Below are positions 48,426 through 60,366 of a DNA stretch of 64,000 nucleotides, one piece after another. Source of the DNA: Lethocerus indicus (taxonomy: Eukaryota; Arthropoda; Insecta; Hemiptera; Belostomatidae); assembly GCA_019843655.1 (NCBI GenBank), contig JACDQD010000006.1, forward strand, positions 26,802,246-26,866,245, given 5' to 3'. Position numbers and translations under genes: made by a program. Below the pieces are notes generated by a model, which searched no databases, had not been told where the DNA came from, and worked only from the letters and a program-made list of their open reading frames with translations. Each line of letters starts with the position of its first letter. Within the stretch, counting starts at the first letter, position 1.

Positions 48426-50647
48426 TATACAAATAATAAATACGATAATCTTTGAATCCTTTAAATAATATTGTGCTTTTAATTTTCAGGTAAGTTCCTT
48501 GGATTCCAAGCCCCCCTACCTCTAATTGCGTCTACAGATCTGTGAGTCCTAGTCAGTATTTTTCATTTTGTTTCTCTCGAAACGTTTGAATTTCCGACGG
48601 CCTATATTTGGGGGGGGAATCGTTTTGAGCGTAGCAACTGTGTAAAGCTAGACGGGGCAGAGTTGTTTTAAATTAATTTAAAAATTGGGCGCACTAAATC
48701 GGTATCAGGACGTGAGTTTTGTGGCCGGACGTGAAACTGTGACTGGGTTGTTTTCACGCATGGCCGGCCCCTATCGATCTAGCCCTGGCCGGGGCCCCCC
48801 CTCCCTCCGCCCACGCTTAAATCGGTTTTCATTCCATAGTTTTACCGTGTCGCGTCCCAGTATATCGCCCCCTTTTGGTTCGAATTGTTTAAAAAAATTT
48901 GAACTCACGGCTCCTATCCTACCCCCCCCGCCAACCCCCGTATTTATCGACGATTGTTCCGCTCTTAAAGTTACTTGATTTTACCCCAAGTGTGGTCGCA
49001 TTCAAATTCACCCCGAGACACGACAATAACCGCCCACGAATGAAGGCTAGACAGACAGAAGATAACAGAGAATACTTTGTGAGCGCGCCATTTCATATTA
49101 ACATTAACTACTTTTGGAATATTCGTTCAATATGGCTTCATATTTAAAGGCCGTACGCTTTCTGCGCTTTGAAAAATTACCGGTACAGTTTTGACTTTCA
49201 GAGACGTTTGAAACGTTATTTATAAATATAAAAGAATTTTTTTTTTTAATGCATGCTTGTACATTTGTACGCTCGTGAAAGTGCAGTTGAGCTTGCCTGA
49301 CTAATACCACGCTTTATTCAAATTGGCATTTCAGTATACGTAAAGTACAAGAATATTAATTATTCCGTTTCCGTAAATTTCGTATCTTGGAGTTTTTCTT
49401 GAGGTTTTCCACTGTTTCAATGCTAGCAGATGGAACCGAGAAGGAAAGTCACGGCGCCAGTTATGCCACGTGGTGTCTTTAGACAATTTTAATATACAGT
49501 GTGACAACTTACTTTTTTTTTATTTTGAAACATTTTTGAATGGTTTTATTTCTCCCTTTGTGCAGTAGGCGTATTCATTGTAATCCATTCTGTAATCGAG
49601 TTTATTATAGAGCGATTTTCTCCCTTAATTGCTGGCGTAACAATATAGCCAGGAGTAAACACTCGAAAAAAAATATGCGATAACGTCGATTGCGATAACG
49701 AAATATCCTAGAACCAGAAAACATCGTCGTACTCTGTCATAACGTACGGAATCGTTAAAATCGTCACTAATTTCGAGATCTGTTATTTATTAATACCCGA
49801 AATTGTCCTTGTTAACTGACGGCACAATATCGACGCAGTAATATCTTGAACAAAGCCAAGAAGAAAGATTTATTAGATACCCCTTGAAAATGTTGCACGG
49901 CACAAAGTTTTCCCGATATGCTCGCCGAAGACTGTACGTGCATACGTTATTTCAGGTCACGTATATACATATCTAAGATAAGAGACCGGGGTACTGTGAA
50001 ATATATGGGGAGAAGTAGAATTTCGATTCGACTCTTGATTTGTTTCAAATGTTTCAACTTCTATTGTACAGGACTATAAATTATCTATACCGGCCTTGTT
50101 CTAAAATCGTTTTACGAAATGTGTATGGACATTGAAGTTCAGTAGGAAATCCCCTTTGACGTCAATATCGATAGAATTTAATTGTTATTCATTCGAATAA
50201 ATGCACGTTTGACTGATAAAGTTGGTTTCGGCCATAACAGTCGAGGCAAGAACGGTATCTGACATTGGTGTGCACCGAATTAGGTCCAACAAATGATCGT
50301 GTTTAACACACAATTTTAAAAATTATATTTAGCGACAGTCCATGGAGAATCTACCGTTTTATGGTACTCGTGCTCCGGTCCTTACTGCATAGTAAGAAAA
50401 CCACGCGGTCTTTTCCTCTTAAGTCGGCATTTTCTGGATTTTCTATTTATATCGGCAAGCCGCTAATTCACGAACGGACGGGACTTTTACCAAGGATTAT
50501 AGATTGCAATAGCTCAATTCCGTTCGTCCGGTTAGGTTTTAAAGTACAGTTGTACATTAATAATTTGTTCCTAAGCAATAGTTTGCTACTGTGCCGTCTG
50601 TCAGAGATTCCTATACCGAAACGTATAAATTAATTTCAAAATTGTTG
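48426..50647. other. Stretch without a gene
   Basis: It contains the splice-like site at 48475-48495 and C-rich patches near 48790-48810 and 48922-48932. No domain is recognised in any ORF. Confidence 0.5.
48472..48496 (+). other. Candidate recursive splice site
   Basis: TGTGCTTTTAATTTTCAG is followed immediately by GTAAGTTCC. The 3' splice site ends at 48489 and a perfect GTAAGT 5' site starts at 48490. It lies about 50 bp after a Jockey fragment. Confidence 0.4.
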
Positions 50648-50665
50648 TGTTCCTCCCGGTCTTTT

Positions 50666-50702
50666 GCTAGACCGGTTTCGGCCGCACGCCATCTTCAGCA
50701 GC
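50666..50702 (-). ncRNA. Hammerhead-ribozyme-like motif (copy 7, left arm)
   Basis: Minus strand GCTG-CTGAAGA-T-GGC-GTGCG-GCC-GAAA-CCGG-TC-TAGC; identical to the right-arm motif. Confidence 0.6.
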
Positions 50703-50880
50703 GGTGTTAGTCACTATTGGCACTTTGGATGGTTTTCGGGCATCCTCACTGTCACTGTCACTGTCACTTGAACTGTGGTGGTTGTCTGTTTGTCTTGTCT
50801 ATATATATGTATATATGTCAGTACAAGTGACAGTGACAGTGCAGTGAGGATGCCCGAAAACCATCCAAAGTGCCAACACC

Positions 50881-50917
50881 GCTGCTGAAGATGGCGTGCG
50901 GCCGAAACCGGTCTAGC
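50881..50917 (+). ncRNA. Hammerhead-ribozyme-like motif (copy 7, right arm)
   Basis: Plus strand GCTG-CTGAAGA-T-GGC-GTGCG-GCC-GAAA-CCGG-TC-TAGC. Predicted cleavage is between 50913 and 50914. Confidence 0.6.
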
Positions 50918-50965
50918 AAAAGACCCGTATCGGTATTCCAACCCTTCGGAGACCACAAAACATAT

Positions 50966-51540
50966 TTGACCGTCGTTCTCCCTTGAATAGTAGTACCGCT
51001 CGGACATTTCAGCCGGAGAAATAAGCGGGGCTCTATAATGTTATTAATTATAAGTTTACCAAGGGTTGGGGGTCACCCGCCTTTAAGTAAGGCTGTTTTC
51101 AGTACCGGCGTTTGGTACGTTTTTTGTTGTTGTTGTATTTCTCCTTATATGTACAATAGGGACTGGGACACAGCCGCCAGGGCCTTGAATATAGTTTGAC
51201 ACACGGACACTGTAGCTGTGTCGGGGCCGGTGAATAAAACCGCCACCTAATAACCTGTCATCAGCGTTATTATAACTGGCTCTCTACAGCCAGAGAGTGA
51301 GAGAGATTAGAGAGAGAGAGAGAGACTGAGACATTAAAGACTCGCTCGCTGTTCCCCGACACCGTCTTGTTTAACCGGCGCCTTTCCAGCCCATTAACAG
51401 TTAAAACTTAAACGCTCCAACTCGTTTTTACGATTATTGCCATTTCAGTCCTCCAAACTGTACGGGCAAATGTTAAATTGGGTTGAAAAACTGGAGGTGC
51501 TGAACTAGAGTTAAGGCGAATAAAGCTTGAACTTTGTCCT
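50966..51540. other. Stretch without a gene
   Basis: It contains a GA microsatellite at 51292-51326. No gene seen. Confidence 0.5.
51292..51326. repeat. GA microsatellite
   Basis: Interrupted GA runs. Confidence 0.85.
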
Positions 51541-51742
51541 CTAATTATTGAGAACGCCGTAGCTTTCGTGTGTTTCTGTTTCCTCTCGCCGGTTTGTTTT
51601 CTTGCCAGACCGTCTTCAGTAGCGGTGTTAGGCACTTCGCCACTTTGGATGTCTTTTGGGCATCCCCAGTGTCACTTGCACTGTCCACGACAGCACCTTG
51701 TAGCTCGCAGACCACAAAATAGGTACTCTAAACTAATTATTG
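51541..51742 (+). mobile_element. Family A, copy 8 (short subfamily), with 10-bp TSD
   Basis: CTAATTATTG occurs at 51541-51550 and 51733-51742. After CCGTAGCTTTCG the body follows the family but lacks the ribozyme core (CCAGACC joins directly to GTCTTCAGTAGCGG). The right arm is reduced to CTCGCAGACCACAAAATAGG plus the TACTCTAAA tail. The segment CGACAGCACCTTGT before the tail is shared with copies 10 and 13 and defines a subfamily. Confidence 0.88.
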
Positions 51743-51817
51743 TGAATTCGTCAGTTATATACTAAAACGTTCACCGATCCGGGGAAGGCCTTTGGTACTG
51801 ATATAAAACAAATAACG

Positions 51818-51938
51818 AATAGCGAAACAAGAGTTGTGATTAGTGTATTGAAATTTATGGTTAACATGAGTTGCGATGTACAAGGCATTACTAATGATAG
51901 CAGAAAGTAATATTCGTTAATTATAAACATTTAAAAAC
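51818..51938 (+). repeat. Duplicated 120-bp block, first copy
   Basis: Starts AATAGCGAAACAAGAGTTGT and includes GTATTGAAATTTATGGTTAA and GATGTACAAGGCATTACT. It recurs at 60113-60230 with few changes, and in both places it runs straight into a family A copy starting at C-C/T-GTAGATTTCG. Confidence 0.92.
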
Positions 51939-52012
51939 ACCGTAGATTTCGTGTTTTTTCCGTCTCCTCTCGCTGGTTTGGTCTAGCAAAAGACCACAAA
52001 ACAGGTATTCTA
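51939..52012 (+). mobile_element. Family A, copy 9 (internally deleted to ~74 bp)
   Basis: ACCGTAGATTTCGTG and CTCCTCTCGCTGGTTTGGTC join directly to TAGCAAAAGACCACAAAACA and the GGTATTCTAA tail. Both arms are deleted between the outer parts. Confidence 0.85.
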
Positions 52013-52139
52013 ATAAAACGGGTAAACTAATTTAAAAACAAATTTTAATCGTTGTTTCAGTACCTAACGATTTTCACAATACCCTAATGGACCCGTAATG
52101 GTTCATTTACTTCTGAACTAATTTATTACTAGTTTTACA
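52013..52139. other. Short spacer between copies 9 and 10
   Basis: About 130 bp of AT-rich sequence with no recognised feature. Confidence 0.5.
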
Positions 52140-52361
52140 TACCAGTTTTGTGGTCTGCGAGCGGTTGAAATACCGTAGATTTTGTGTGTTTCTGTCTTCT
52201 CTCGCTGGTTTTCGTCTTTTGCTAGACCGGTTTCGGCTTCTCGCCATCTTCAGTAGCGGTGTTAGTCACTTTGGATGTTTTTTGGGCATCCTCACTGTCA
52301 CTTGCACTGTCCGCGACAGCACCTTGTTACTCGCAGACCAGAAAACAGGTACTCTATACTA
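52140..52361 (+). mobile_element. Family A, copy 10 (short subfamily)
   Basis: Starts TACCAGTTTTGTGGTCTGCG and ends CTCGCAGACCAGAAAACAGG plus TACTCTATACTA, so tail sequence is present at both ends, unlike most copies. It shares GCGACAGCACCTTGTTACTC with copies 8 and 13. The left-arm hammerhead core is complete. Confidence 0.85.
52221..52257 (-). ncRNA. Hammerhead-ribozyme-like motif (family A copy 10)
   Basis: Minus strand GCTA-CTGAAGA-T-GGC-GAGAA-GCC-GAAA-CCGG-TC-TAGC; only the stem II loop varies. Confidence 0.6.
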
Positions 52362-54984
52362 ATTATTTAGAATTCGTAAACAGAGGGTCGGCTAGATAAA
52401 GACAGTGGTCCTACTAAAACCTATAAGCCTTTAGGGACAACAATGCTAACGAAACAACGAATTTTCCATTTCATTTACCGATATCGTCAGGATAGGATCC
52501 GGGAGTCTAAAAAAATCTCAAATCGCCTAATCCTAAATTTAAATAAATTTAAATGTGAGTGTATTTAGCCGTGTTGAAACTAGATATTTATGAATTGCGA
52601 TTAGATTTCTCCGTCTCACGTCAACATGAGACAGTTATTTTTCCATCTTGGCGGAACAGTCTGAAAACGGGTTGTAAAAGGGAGTTTTCGGCTATTTCGC
52701 GGGGCGGTTTCCGATGAAACCGGGTCAACCAGGAATGGAGTAAAGAGCGAAGGTTTGGCTCACGACTCTTGGGGGGGGGCCTTAAACGTCGGAAGGTAGT
52801 CTCGGTATTCCTCGGGTTTCAGCTCGCTGCTCCCAGTCTAAGAAACGGCCGTCATCGATTTGTAGTTTCGGTACCAGACCTAAACTCCGGCGCTGAATTG
52901 AGGGCGCTCGGATAATCTATACGGCGCTTTTCACCCCCCAAGAATGTATACGTGCAGAGTTAAATATAATAAAATTCGTTTCTATCTATAAAACTCCTGC
53001 CATCGCAGAGACTGTACAAACTGTACGTTACTTAAAGAGGAGATATGTCGAATCATAGGTTTGGATTATTGTGATAATCTTGAACGGAAGGATTTAACTC
53101 GTTCGCTACCGACTTTTTTTTACCACATATGTGACAGATATTTTTGCACAATTTACAAAGGCACGTTTGAACATGTTGAGTATTGAACAAAATTTTAAGT
53201 TCTAAAACTGTAAAATGTATGAAGTCTGTACTCGGTCCGCTCTCGCATTAGATTATTTAGTGTCTTTATGACAGTTGAATAGGTCGGTTTAGCAGGGTTA
53301 GTGAAATTAACGGGCAATAAGTTATGTTTAAAAAGGAAAAGATCGTACAAAATAAAATGAATTTAATATTGATAAATTGTATTTATATTGCTTTTGGCTT
53401 ATAATCAATTTCTTTTAATTTAATGTGAGACATATATGTGACACGTGGGCTTCGGCGTTTAGTTTTTATCTATAGCCCTGCGTCACATATTTGTGTCAGT
53501 TTAAAAGAATACTTATTTTACTTTTTTGGACTGTAAGGATTGTAATGATTGAATTCCGTACGTCTGGACAGATTGTAAAATACAGTTGTGTATGAATAAT
53601 TTGTACATAATTAATAGTAGTGATCTTTTATCGAGGATTTTTGATAGCATTCGTACACAACGTTGTTTCGTTTCTGTACTTTCTTCTGCCCAAGCCTCCT
53701 TTTATTTCGACATATTGATATTTCGAATCGTGATATTTCAATCATCCTGAGGGTATTCTATGGTAAGGAAGTAATGAATTATGACATTAGGAAGAGTTTC
53801 AATCTCATGACGACCAGGTATATAAATATTCATTGGGAACGTCACGAGATTGGGGCCTCATTCCTCGATTTAATTCGCAGAATAGCTTTTTCCTCGCCCG
53901 CAAATGAATTATTATTGATTGTGCGACGCGTTCGGCTATTCAATTCCGTCATTGAAACGCCCTTCGTGCGAAGCTAATTGCAGATTGAACTGTGTTGATT
54001 GAATTCTCACCAGTAACCGGTCGGCAGCGATAAACGAATACAATCACTATCACTGTGCTATCACTATGGACCCCACTATAAACTGAATCCAACCCCAGTG
54101 AAGTGTCAGCGGATATTAGGTGATACGATTATTAGGCTGTTGCAGAGATAAGGCAAGAATTTTCTCCAAATTTGAGTGAAGATAGTGTCACCATTTGGTG
54201 CAAATACTGGTTCATATTCCGATCAAGAAAGTTGAGTTTAAGTCACGTTACGAAATTTCAAACCTAACGCCCAAAATGTATTATTGGACCAATTGTTGTA
54301 ATCCCATCGTCGGGGTTTCAATTTTCATTACTTGAGAGACTCGAGACTTTGAGAGTTTGCTCCCGACAATAAAAGGCTCGGTTAGCTTCAGTTCACTCGG
54401 TCAAAATTGCAGTGTAACGTTTGATGTTGCAGTACGGCATTTTAGTTGCCTTTCACTTTCATCCTTTGGCCGGTCGTGGGCCCCGGTCCCTGTTGGGAAA
54501 GAAGGCATCAGTCGAGTACGAGTTGAATGAAAAACATTTTTAATTCCAATCATTTTCGTTGGAATATAACCGTTAGTTGTATTATATATTCGTGATCTTA
54601 TTCAAACCGACTGAAATCGCATCAACTCTTACAGATATCCGTTCTATACGTGGTATGTCATCAGTCGAATGGGGGCCGACGTCGCATTGTTCCGAAGAAC
54701 ACAGGCGCGAACGACGATTCCTATTTCAGGAGGGATTGGGATAGCTGCATCCTGTGGAATACGTGACACAAGACATCCTGTTCATCCGCGTACACATTAA
54801 AAGTTGAATAATTCCCAGAACTCGCGTCAAGGTCTCTGCCGGTCACGAATCATAAACTCAGTTGTAGTTTTTTTTGTTTTTCATTTTATCTATTGTACGA
54901 CTGAATATTGTAGTTACAGGTAGAATTGCAGAGATTTGATGGCGAAGGAGTGAATTAGGACGAGGGGGCTTATTGATAAAACAA
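52362..54984. other. Stretch without a gene
   Basis: No gene is recognised. After copy 10, words such as GAATTCGT, CTACTAAAACC and AGCCTTTAGGGAC loosely parallel the sequence after copy 8 (51743-51800), suggesting an older shared repeat. Confidence 0.5.
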
Positions 54985-55245
54985 GCTTAAAATACCTGTT
55001 TTGTGGTCTGCGAGGGGTTGGAATACCGCAGATTTCGTGTGTTTCTGCCTCCTCTGGCTGGTTTGGTCTTTCCCAACCCCTCAACACAAAGGAGACAAAC
55101 AACATCCCCCAAAAACACGATAACAAGACACGTACAAGACAGACGACAAACAGGACAACCACCAGAGGTACAAGTGACAGTGACAGTGCAGTGAGGATGC
55201 CCCAAAAAACATCCGAAGCAAAAGACCAAACACAAGAAATCTACG
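54985..55245 (-). mobile_element. Family A, copy 14
   Basis: The 3' tail is on the left (CTTAAAATACCTGTTTTGTG). The 5' end is on the right at AAATCTACGG (CCGTAG on the minus strand). A possible AAACAA short repeat lies at both edges. The ribozyme-bearing arm segments are deleted. Inner arms with TACAAGTGACAGTGACAGTG and GAGGATGCCCC remain. Confidence 0.85.
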
Positions 55246-58200
55246 GTGAAACAATAACACTTTTACCGTTCTGTTGGAATTTCAACACTTCGGTTGTCGA
55301 TGAAGCGTGTCCGCTATAACAGTAGGAGTGCAATGCTAACAGGATGCTCCGGAGACGGAATTCGGCTTTAAAAGTCGACCGTAAATCGATCAACGGTCCC
55401 CGCACTATTTACGACGTCGGTAAACAAAAACGGTATAACTTACGGCGGTCCTAAAAATTTCAACGGGAGCCAAAAATGTCGGAAAAAAAGGGAATTGTGA
55501 AAGCCGTCCCGAGGCTTTTTCCAAGCGAACGGGGTAGCGACTACCCCGGTAAATATTTATAAAGGGACAAAGGAGAAAAAGGTGGGATAGGAAACAATCC
55601 TTTGCCGGTCTCCGTTTCCTCTAACGTCGAGCTAAAATTAAAACGCCCCCCCATTCCCTAAATACGGCCTTGGCCAAGTAGCTCCCAAGTACACATCCTG
55701 CTTCCACCAATTGTACTTATTACATCATATATTTTTATATAAAATACAATTTTCACTACAAGTTCCAATAGTCAAAATGTAGTGGAAAATGTATCAAAAA
55801 TTGTCTATTACGACCATTGCGGAGAATTTGTCACGACGGAAACATGACGGCGTCGACAATGAGGAAGTTCTACTCCGTTCAAATTAGCCGAGTCCGAAGA
55901 GTCCAGGGATGAATTTTTCATCGCCCTCTCCTGATTATAATGGCCGTTTCTCTCGAAACGCGTGTTTTGCGGTTAACAATCCGTCCCGCTTCAATAATTC
56001 CCCGTGGGAAGGAGCGTGAAATTCAATTATCTGTCTGACGATAGCGTTGAATGGCGTGTGGATACATCATTAATGTAGTTTTCCATCCTCCCCCCGCCAC
56101 CAATAATTCTTTCACTGGAATTTACATGAAATCGAGAAACGAATTTCCGATTTCAATGAAAATTCCGGGCCCATCTCAGTGCTTCCCTCAACTATTACAC
56201 ACGTGTTTTTTCATATAATTTGTTCTAACGGTTATAATCCAAGAGTCTAATAAAATAATTCAGTCATTATTGAAAATTTTTCTGAAATTGAACAAATTGA
56301 GTACAAATCCTGCCTATTCAAAGGGGTCAGGATCGCGAAATCATCCCCACACTGTTTCAACCCCTTAACGGCCGATTCAACCCTTACACTGCCCTGGACA
56401 GTAGACATTCAACGGCATTGTATATAAAACTGTCTATTGTTGTTATTATTAATCGAGGCGTGCAGAAATTGTAATTTTCACCGCCGGGGTTAGCGACAGA
56501 CACTCCGTTTAAGCGTGAAATAGGCGTCAAATCCAATGCAAAACCGGTCCCGGCCCGCAGGATTTATAGAGCCGTCGCGTCTTCATTTAACCGTATAATA
56601 TCGCCACCGAACAGCCTTGACCTAGTCAACCGGATTAAGGGCGGCTGCAATTCAAAACCAGATTATAGATTAAGATCTCGCCCCAAGTCCCAAGAATTAT
56701 AAAGGCGTATACCGTATATTGAAAATCCGATATTTATATCATAAATTCTCCCTCGTGTTCATAATACAGCGTTTCAATACTGTACAAGGCAAATATTGTA
56801 CCGTCATTGTATTCTCGAACAGTTTATATTTGCAAATTTATTGCAACTCGAAATCCGTTTAAAATATGCCTGATCAAAACAAGTTTAAAATTATTTGCTC
56901 TACACGAATTTTCCGGATTTTTTAGAAACTGTATATCTTATTCATCGGGCGCATATTATTTATTATCCTTATTTAGTATCCTTGAGCATAATTCTTTCTT
57001 AATTTCGATAGGCCTGAATATCCAATGTAAAGTAGGCTACTTCTATTAAGCACCCTTTGAGCGCTATAATCGATTTTTAGTATACTAAAATTTATAATTG
57101 AGTTGTCGAACCACCGATCTGCGTTTATTTGGCCTGAACTCATAATTAGGATTCATTACAAGATTTGCGTTGTCCCGTTTCTTGACAACATTTTTTAGTA
57201 TAGTTTTTTTTCTAGATTATTCCGGAAAACAGGAATTCAGATAATAATGTCCGGAACGGTAATTTACCGGCCACTTCTTTTGCGTCTCAGGCGGTAACCT
57301 CTGGTACCTGGGCTTGGTGAAGGTATCTGGGTTGTCTGAAAGTGGGGGAAGGGACCTACCGCGTAGTAACAGCCTTTCGTAAGTGTCTTTAATATTATTA
57401 ATTTTTGTTCTGTCCCGAGTGTTGCCAACTGTGCTGCCGTGGACGGCCCGTTGGCAACTGTGCCAAGGACTCGTGTTCCCCCGGCCCTCAATTATGCCCC
57501 GTGCACATTTTATAACAACTTATGAATTATTGGATCGCAAGGTGCCTCCCTACGCTAATGCACCGGTACTCCGCTCCCCAAAGCCCAAAACCGGCCGTCC
57601 CAAAAACCGTAAACACTTAGTAGCCGTAAACAGCGTACGGTTTATCGCCTTTAAAAAGCTTTCAGATACTTTACGTACACGGCCCCTCCCCCCCCCATCC
57701 CATTAGTCCAACTTCGATACCTGTATAATGTTAATGCATCTTTCATTGTCAACCCCAACTTATGTTCCGACATCGGGTCCCCCACCTGTACAGAACACAT
57801 AAAAACCTTTCATAGCAATATAAAACAAGTATCCAATCATACGTTGCAAATATTGGTTTCCCCGACCAGCGTCATTTAAAACAATCCTTATTAGACAAAA
57901 TTAAAACCGGGGCAGGTACAAAGTTTTTGGTTAGATATTTTGATGAGAATCGATAGCGGTACGGTGTATATATATCGGTATTGTTAATAAATTCTGCCGG
58001 TTTAGCTGTTAAGGCCCCGCTTATGACAGGAGGCCATTATCGGCTACGGCTACTTACGGGGCTGTCGGCTGTATATGTATATATATACAGCCGGTCGGTA
58101 TAGTTACTTGAAAGTTATAGTCCCTAGGTCTAAGTTTCCACTCTCCCATATATAGTGGGGGCCCTGGCTACGATCATAACTTATCGTAGAGAGGGCCTAA

Positions 58201-59982
58201 TCTCATTTATGTATCCTCTACGCTAGCTTCAACTTGAATAAAGTCAATGAAGATGTTATATAATCGTATGAATACTAAACAATATAATTATTTGATCGAT
58301 AAAAGCGACAGCACAAATATAAAATTTTAGTCAATGGTTAGGTGGGGTTCACGAACTATTATAGGTAGACTCAGTTCCGGACGCCCAGTTAGGTTTGTCC
58401 AGAAGTCCTATTAGTAATATAAACATTTATTAGTAAACATTATTGTATCTAATAAATCTAGAAAAAGTACTTTAAATAAATGTTTCGCACAGAGGCCGTA
58501 ATTTTCCACCGGCGTAGCCAAAGACCGCTAATTTCGCGAGTTCTGCAACAATATCGTTTTTTTTTCTTTCGCAGCGTTCGAAACTGCTCCCGAAACTTAA
58601 TATCCCGGCCGGTGAATTTTCATTATTGCCCCGCCGAAAAAGTGTCGGCCGACTCGTTTGCCCGGTTTTTTTATTGACTGGACTTAAAATCCCTCCGGTG
58701 AAAAGCGATACGGGGGAGGCAAGTTGTCTTTTCAACCGGCGTGGAGGGGAGAAAGTCCGTAATAGTTTCCGTCACTGTTGCCACTCAGTCTTATTAATTT
58801 ATGACCGTAATTAAATAACGATGCCATGAATTTGAGACAGCGACTGTAGCAGATACTCCCACCTGATAAGCCTATTATCGGTAATATTTTTAAACGATAT
58901 CTCTGTATAATCTTGAGCACGCTTTGTTTCACAAGATATATGGACATATATAGATTTTGAGCGTTAATTCAGATTCCCGTTTAGTCCTGTATGTTCGGTT
59001 ACGTTTTCACGAACGATATAATGGGGACAACGGAATACCCTCCGAATAATTAAAGCGCAGATTGAAGTTTTTTTTATAGTAGTTCGAAAATTCGATACTG
59101 CGCTTGAAATTTGTCTAGAATCGTGTTTCTTCTTCGCAGGATATCAAGACGGACGAGCGTTTGTGTTTCCATTTGTCCGGTTTTGCGATTTCTCTACAGG
59201 GGGCAGCCGCCATATTTGGCGCCCCTCCACATACCGGTTAAACGGGCTTTCGTCCACTCGCCGCGTATTTCGTAGCGAACGGGGTACGAAAATACTCTCG
59301 TTATTAACCTCGGAGAGAGTCCAGAGAAAACTCTCAGGATCCCCTTAGAACGCAGAGCTGAGAACCGAGTAATTTTTTTTTTAAGGTCGGATAAAAATTT
59401 GATCTGTGACGGGCGAAAACGAGACAGTAAATGAGCGTGATAAATTAAAGGGCAACAGAAATTCAGGCCAATCTTCCGCTCTAATAAACTTTTAGTTTGT
59501 AAACCTTAAATAGTAAATAGTTAACAAACATTTTGTATGGTATGTCGAGATGAAATACTCCCAGCATATTCCTCCGGAATTGGAAATTGATCTATTCCGG
59601 GTTAGCAAAAAGTGATGAAATTATTTCGAGAACAATTGGGCACTGCCCCGTTACTGCAGTTGTAAAAACAGTAACTGTGTTGATCGCGAATTTCGTGTGC
59701 TATTTTCTGGTTGAAAACAGTGACGAGTCTTTGAACAGTGAGACGTGCGAGGGATTATTACTGTCTTCGTACAGAGCTCGTGATATTAAACTGCCCCGGG
59801 CGCCATTCTGCTGGCGGCTTGCGCGAGGATGTGTTGCTTCCCATTTCTTGAAAAATCAAAAGCCCCTTTCATGGACCCCATTCATCGCCTCCGATTCCTC
59901 CTGCTGTGGAAGAAAATGTAGGGTTTTACGCCATACGACGGCAACTTCCGATACGGTGAACAACTGAAACGACATTTAACAA
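55246..59982. other. Stretch without a recognised gene
   Basis: Frames at 57264-57706 and 58472-58947 overlap antisense frames and match no family I know. 59116-59142 (TCGTGTTTCTTCTTCGCAG then GATATCAA) is a strong 3' splice-site look-alike, followed by 32 open codons and a stop. The 126-codon frame at 59587-59967 has no known domain. Confidence 0.45.
58066..58093. other. Small perfect hairpin
   Basis: CGGCTGTATAT pairs with ATATACAGCCG around a short TATA-rich loop. Confidence 0.6.
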
Positions 59983-60053
59983 TACCGTAAGATTTTGTGT
60001 ATTTCTGTCTCATCTCGCTGGTTTCGTTAGACACAAAATTACATTTAGTATTC
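59983..60053 (+). mobile_element. Family A, copy 11 (internally deleted, like copy 9)
   Basis: TACCGTAAGATTTTGTGTAT, TCATCTCGCTGGTTTCGTTA and GACACAAAATTACATTTAGT mirror the structure of copy 9 with further decay. Confidence 0.7.
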
Positions 60054-60112
60054 AATTTACAACTCTGAATCTATTCCAAACTGTCAACAGCCAAAGAACT
60101 ACAACGCTCAGA

Positions 60113-60230
60113 AATAGCGAAACAAGAGTTGTGATTAGTGTATTGAAATTTATGGTTAACGTGAGTTACGATGTACAAGGCATTACTGATGATAGCAGAA
60201 AGTGAAATTCGTTAATAAACATATAAAAAC
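60113..60230 (+). repeat. Duplicated 120-bp block, second copy
   Basis: Matches 51818-51938 from AATAGCGAAACAAGAG through GTTAATAAACATATAAAAAC. Again it is immediately followed by a family A copy and preceded, 60 bp upstream, by another. Confidence 0.92.
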
Positions 60231-60358
60231 ACTGTAGATTTCGTGTGTTTCCATCTCCTCTCGATGGTTTGGTCTTTCTCTGAACCGATTTCGGCTGTTC
60301 GCCATCTTCAGTAGCGGTGTTGGGTCACTTTTGGCACTGTTTGGGCATCCTCACTGTA
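60231..60358 (+). mobile_element. Family A, copy 12 (one arm)
   Basis: Starts ACTGTAGATTTCGTGTGTTT and runs to GGGCATCCTCACTGTACTG. The hammerhead motif is damaged: stem I reads CTGA instead of CTAG and the cleavage triplet is changed. Confidence 0.85.
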
Positions 60359-60366
60359 CTGTGATT

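Larger units (their letters stand above)
50648..50965 (+). mobile_element. Family A retrozyme-like repeat, copy 7 (most symmetric)
   Basis: Both arms run almost unbroken to the centre (50790-50835, with a TATATG-rich loop). The first arm starts a little inside the usual end (TGTGTTCCTCCCGGTC). The last part is GGTATTCCAACCC, then GAGACCACAAAACATATTTG. Both arms carry the same family-unusual bases (CACGCC, CAGCAGCGG, GATGGTTTTCGGG). No target duplication was found. Confidence 0.88.

Noticed and set aside
60187..60215. CTGATGA followed by GAAA in the second 120-bp block
   Set aside because: No stem II, and the sister block at 51890 reads CTAATGA, so the core is not conserved.
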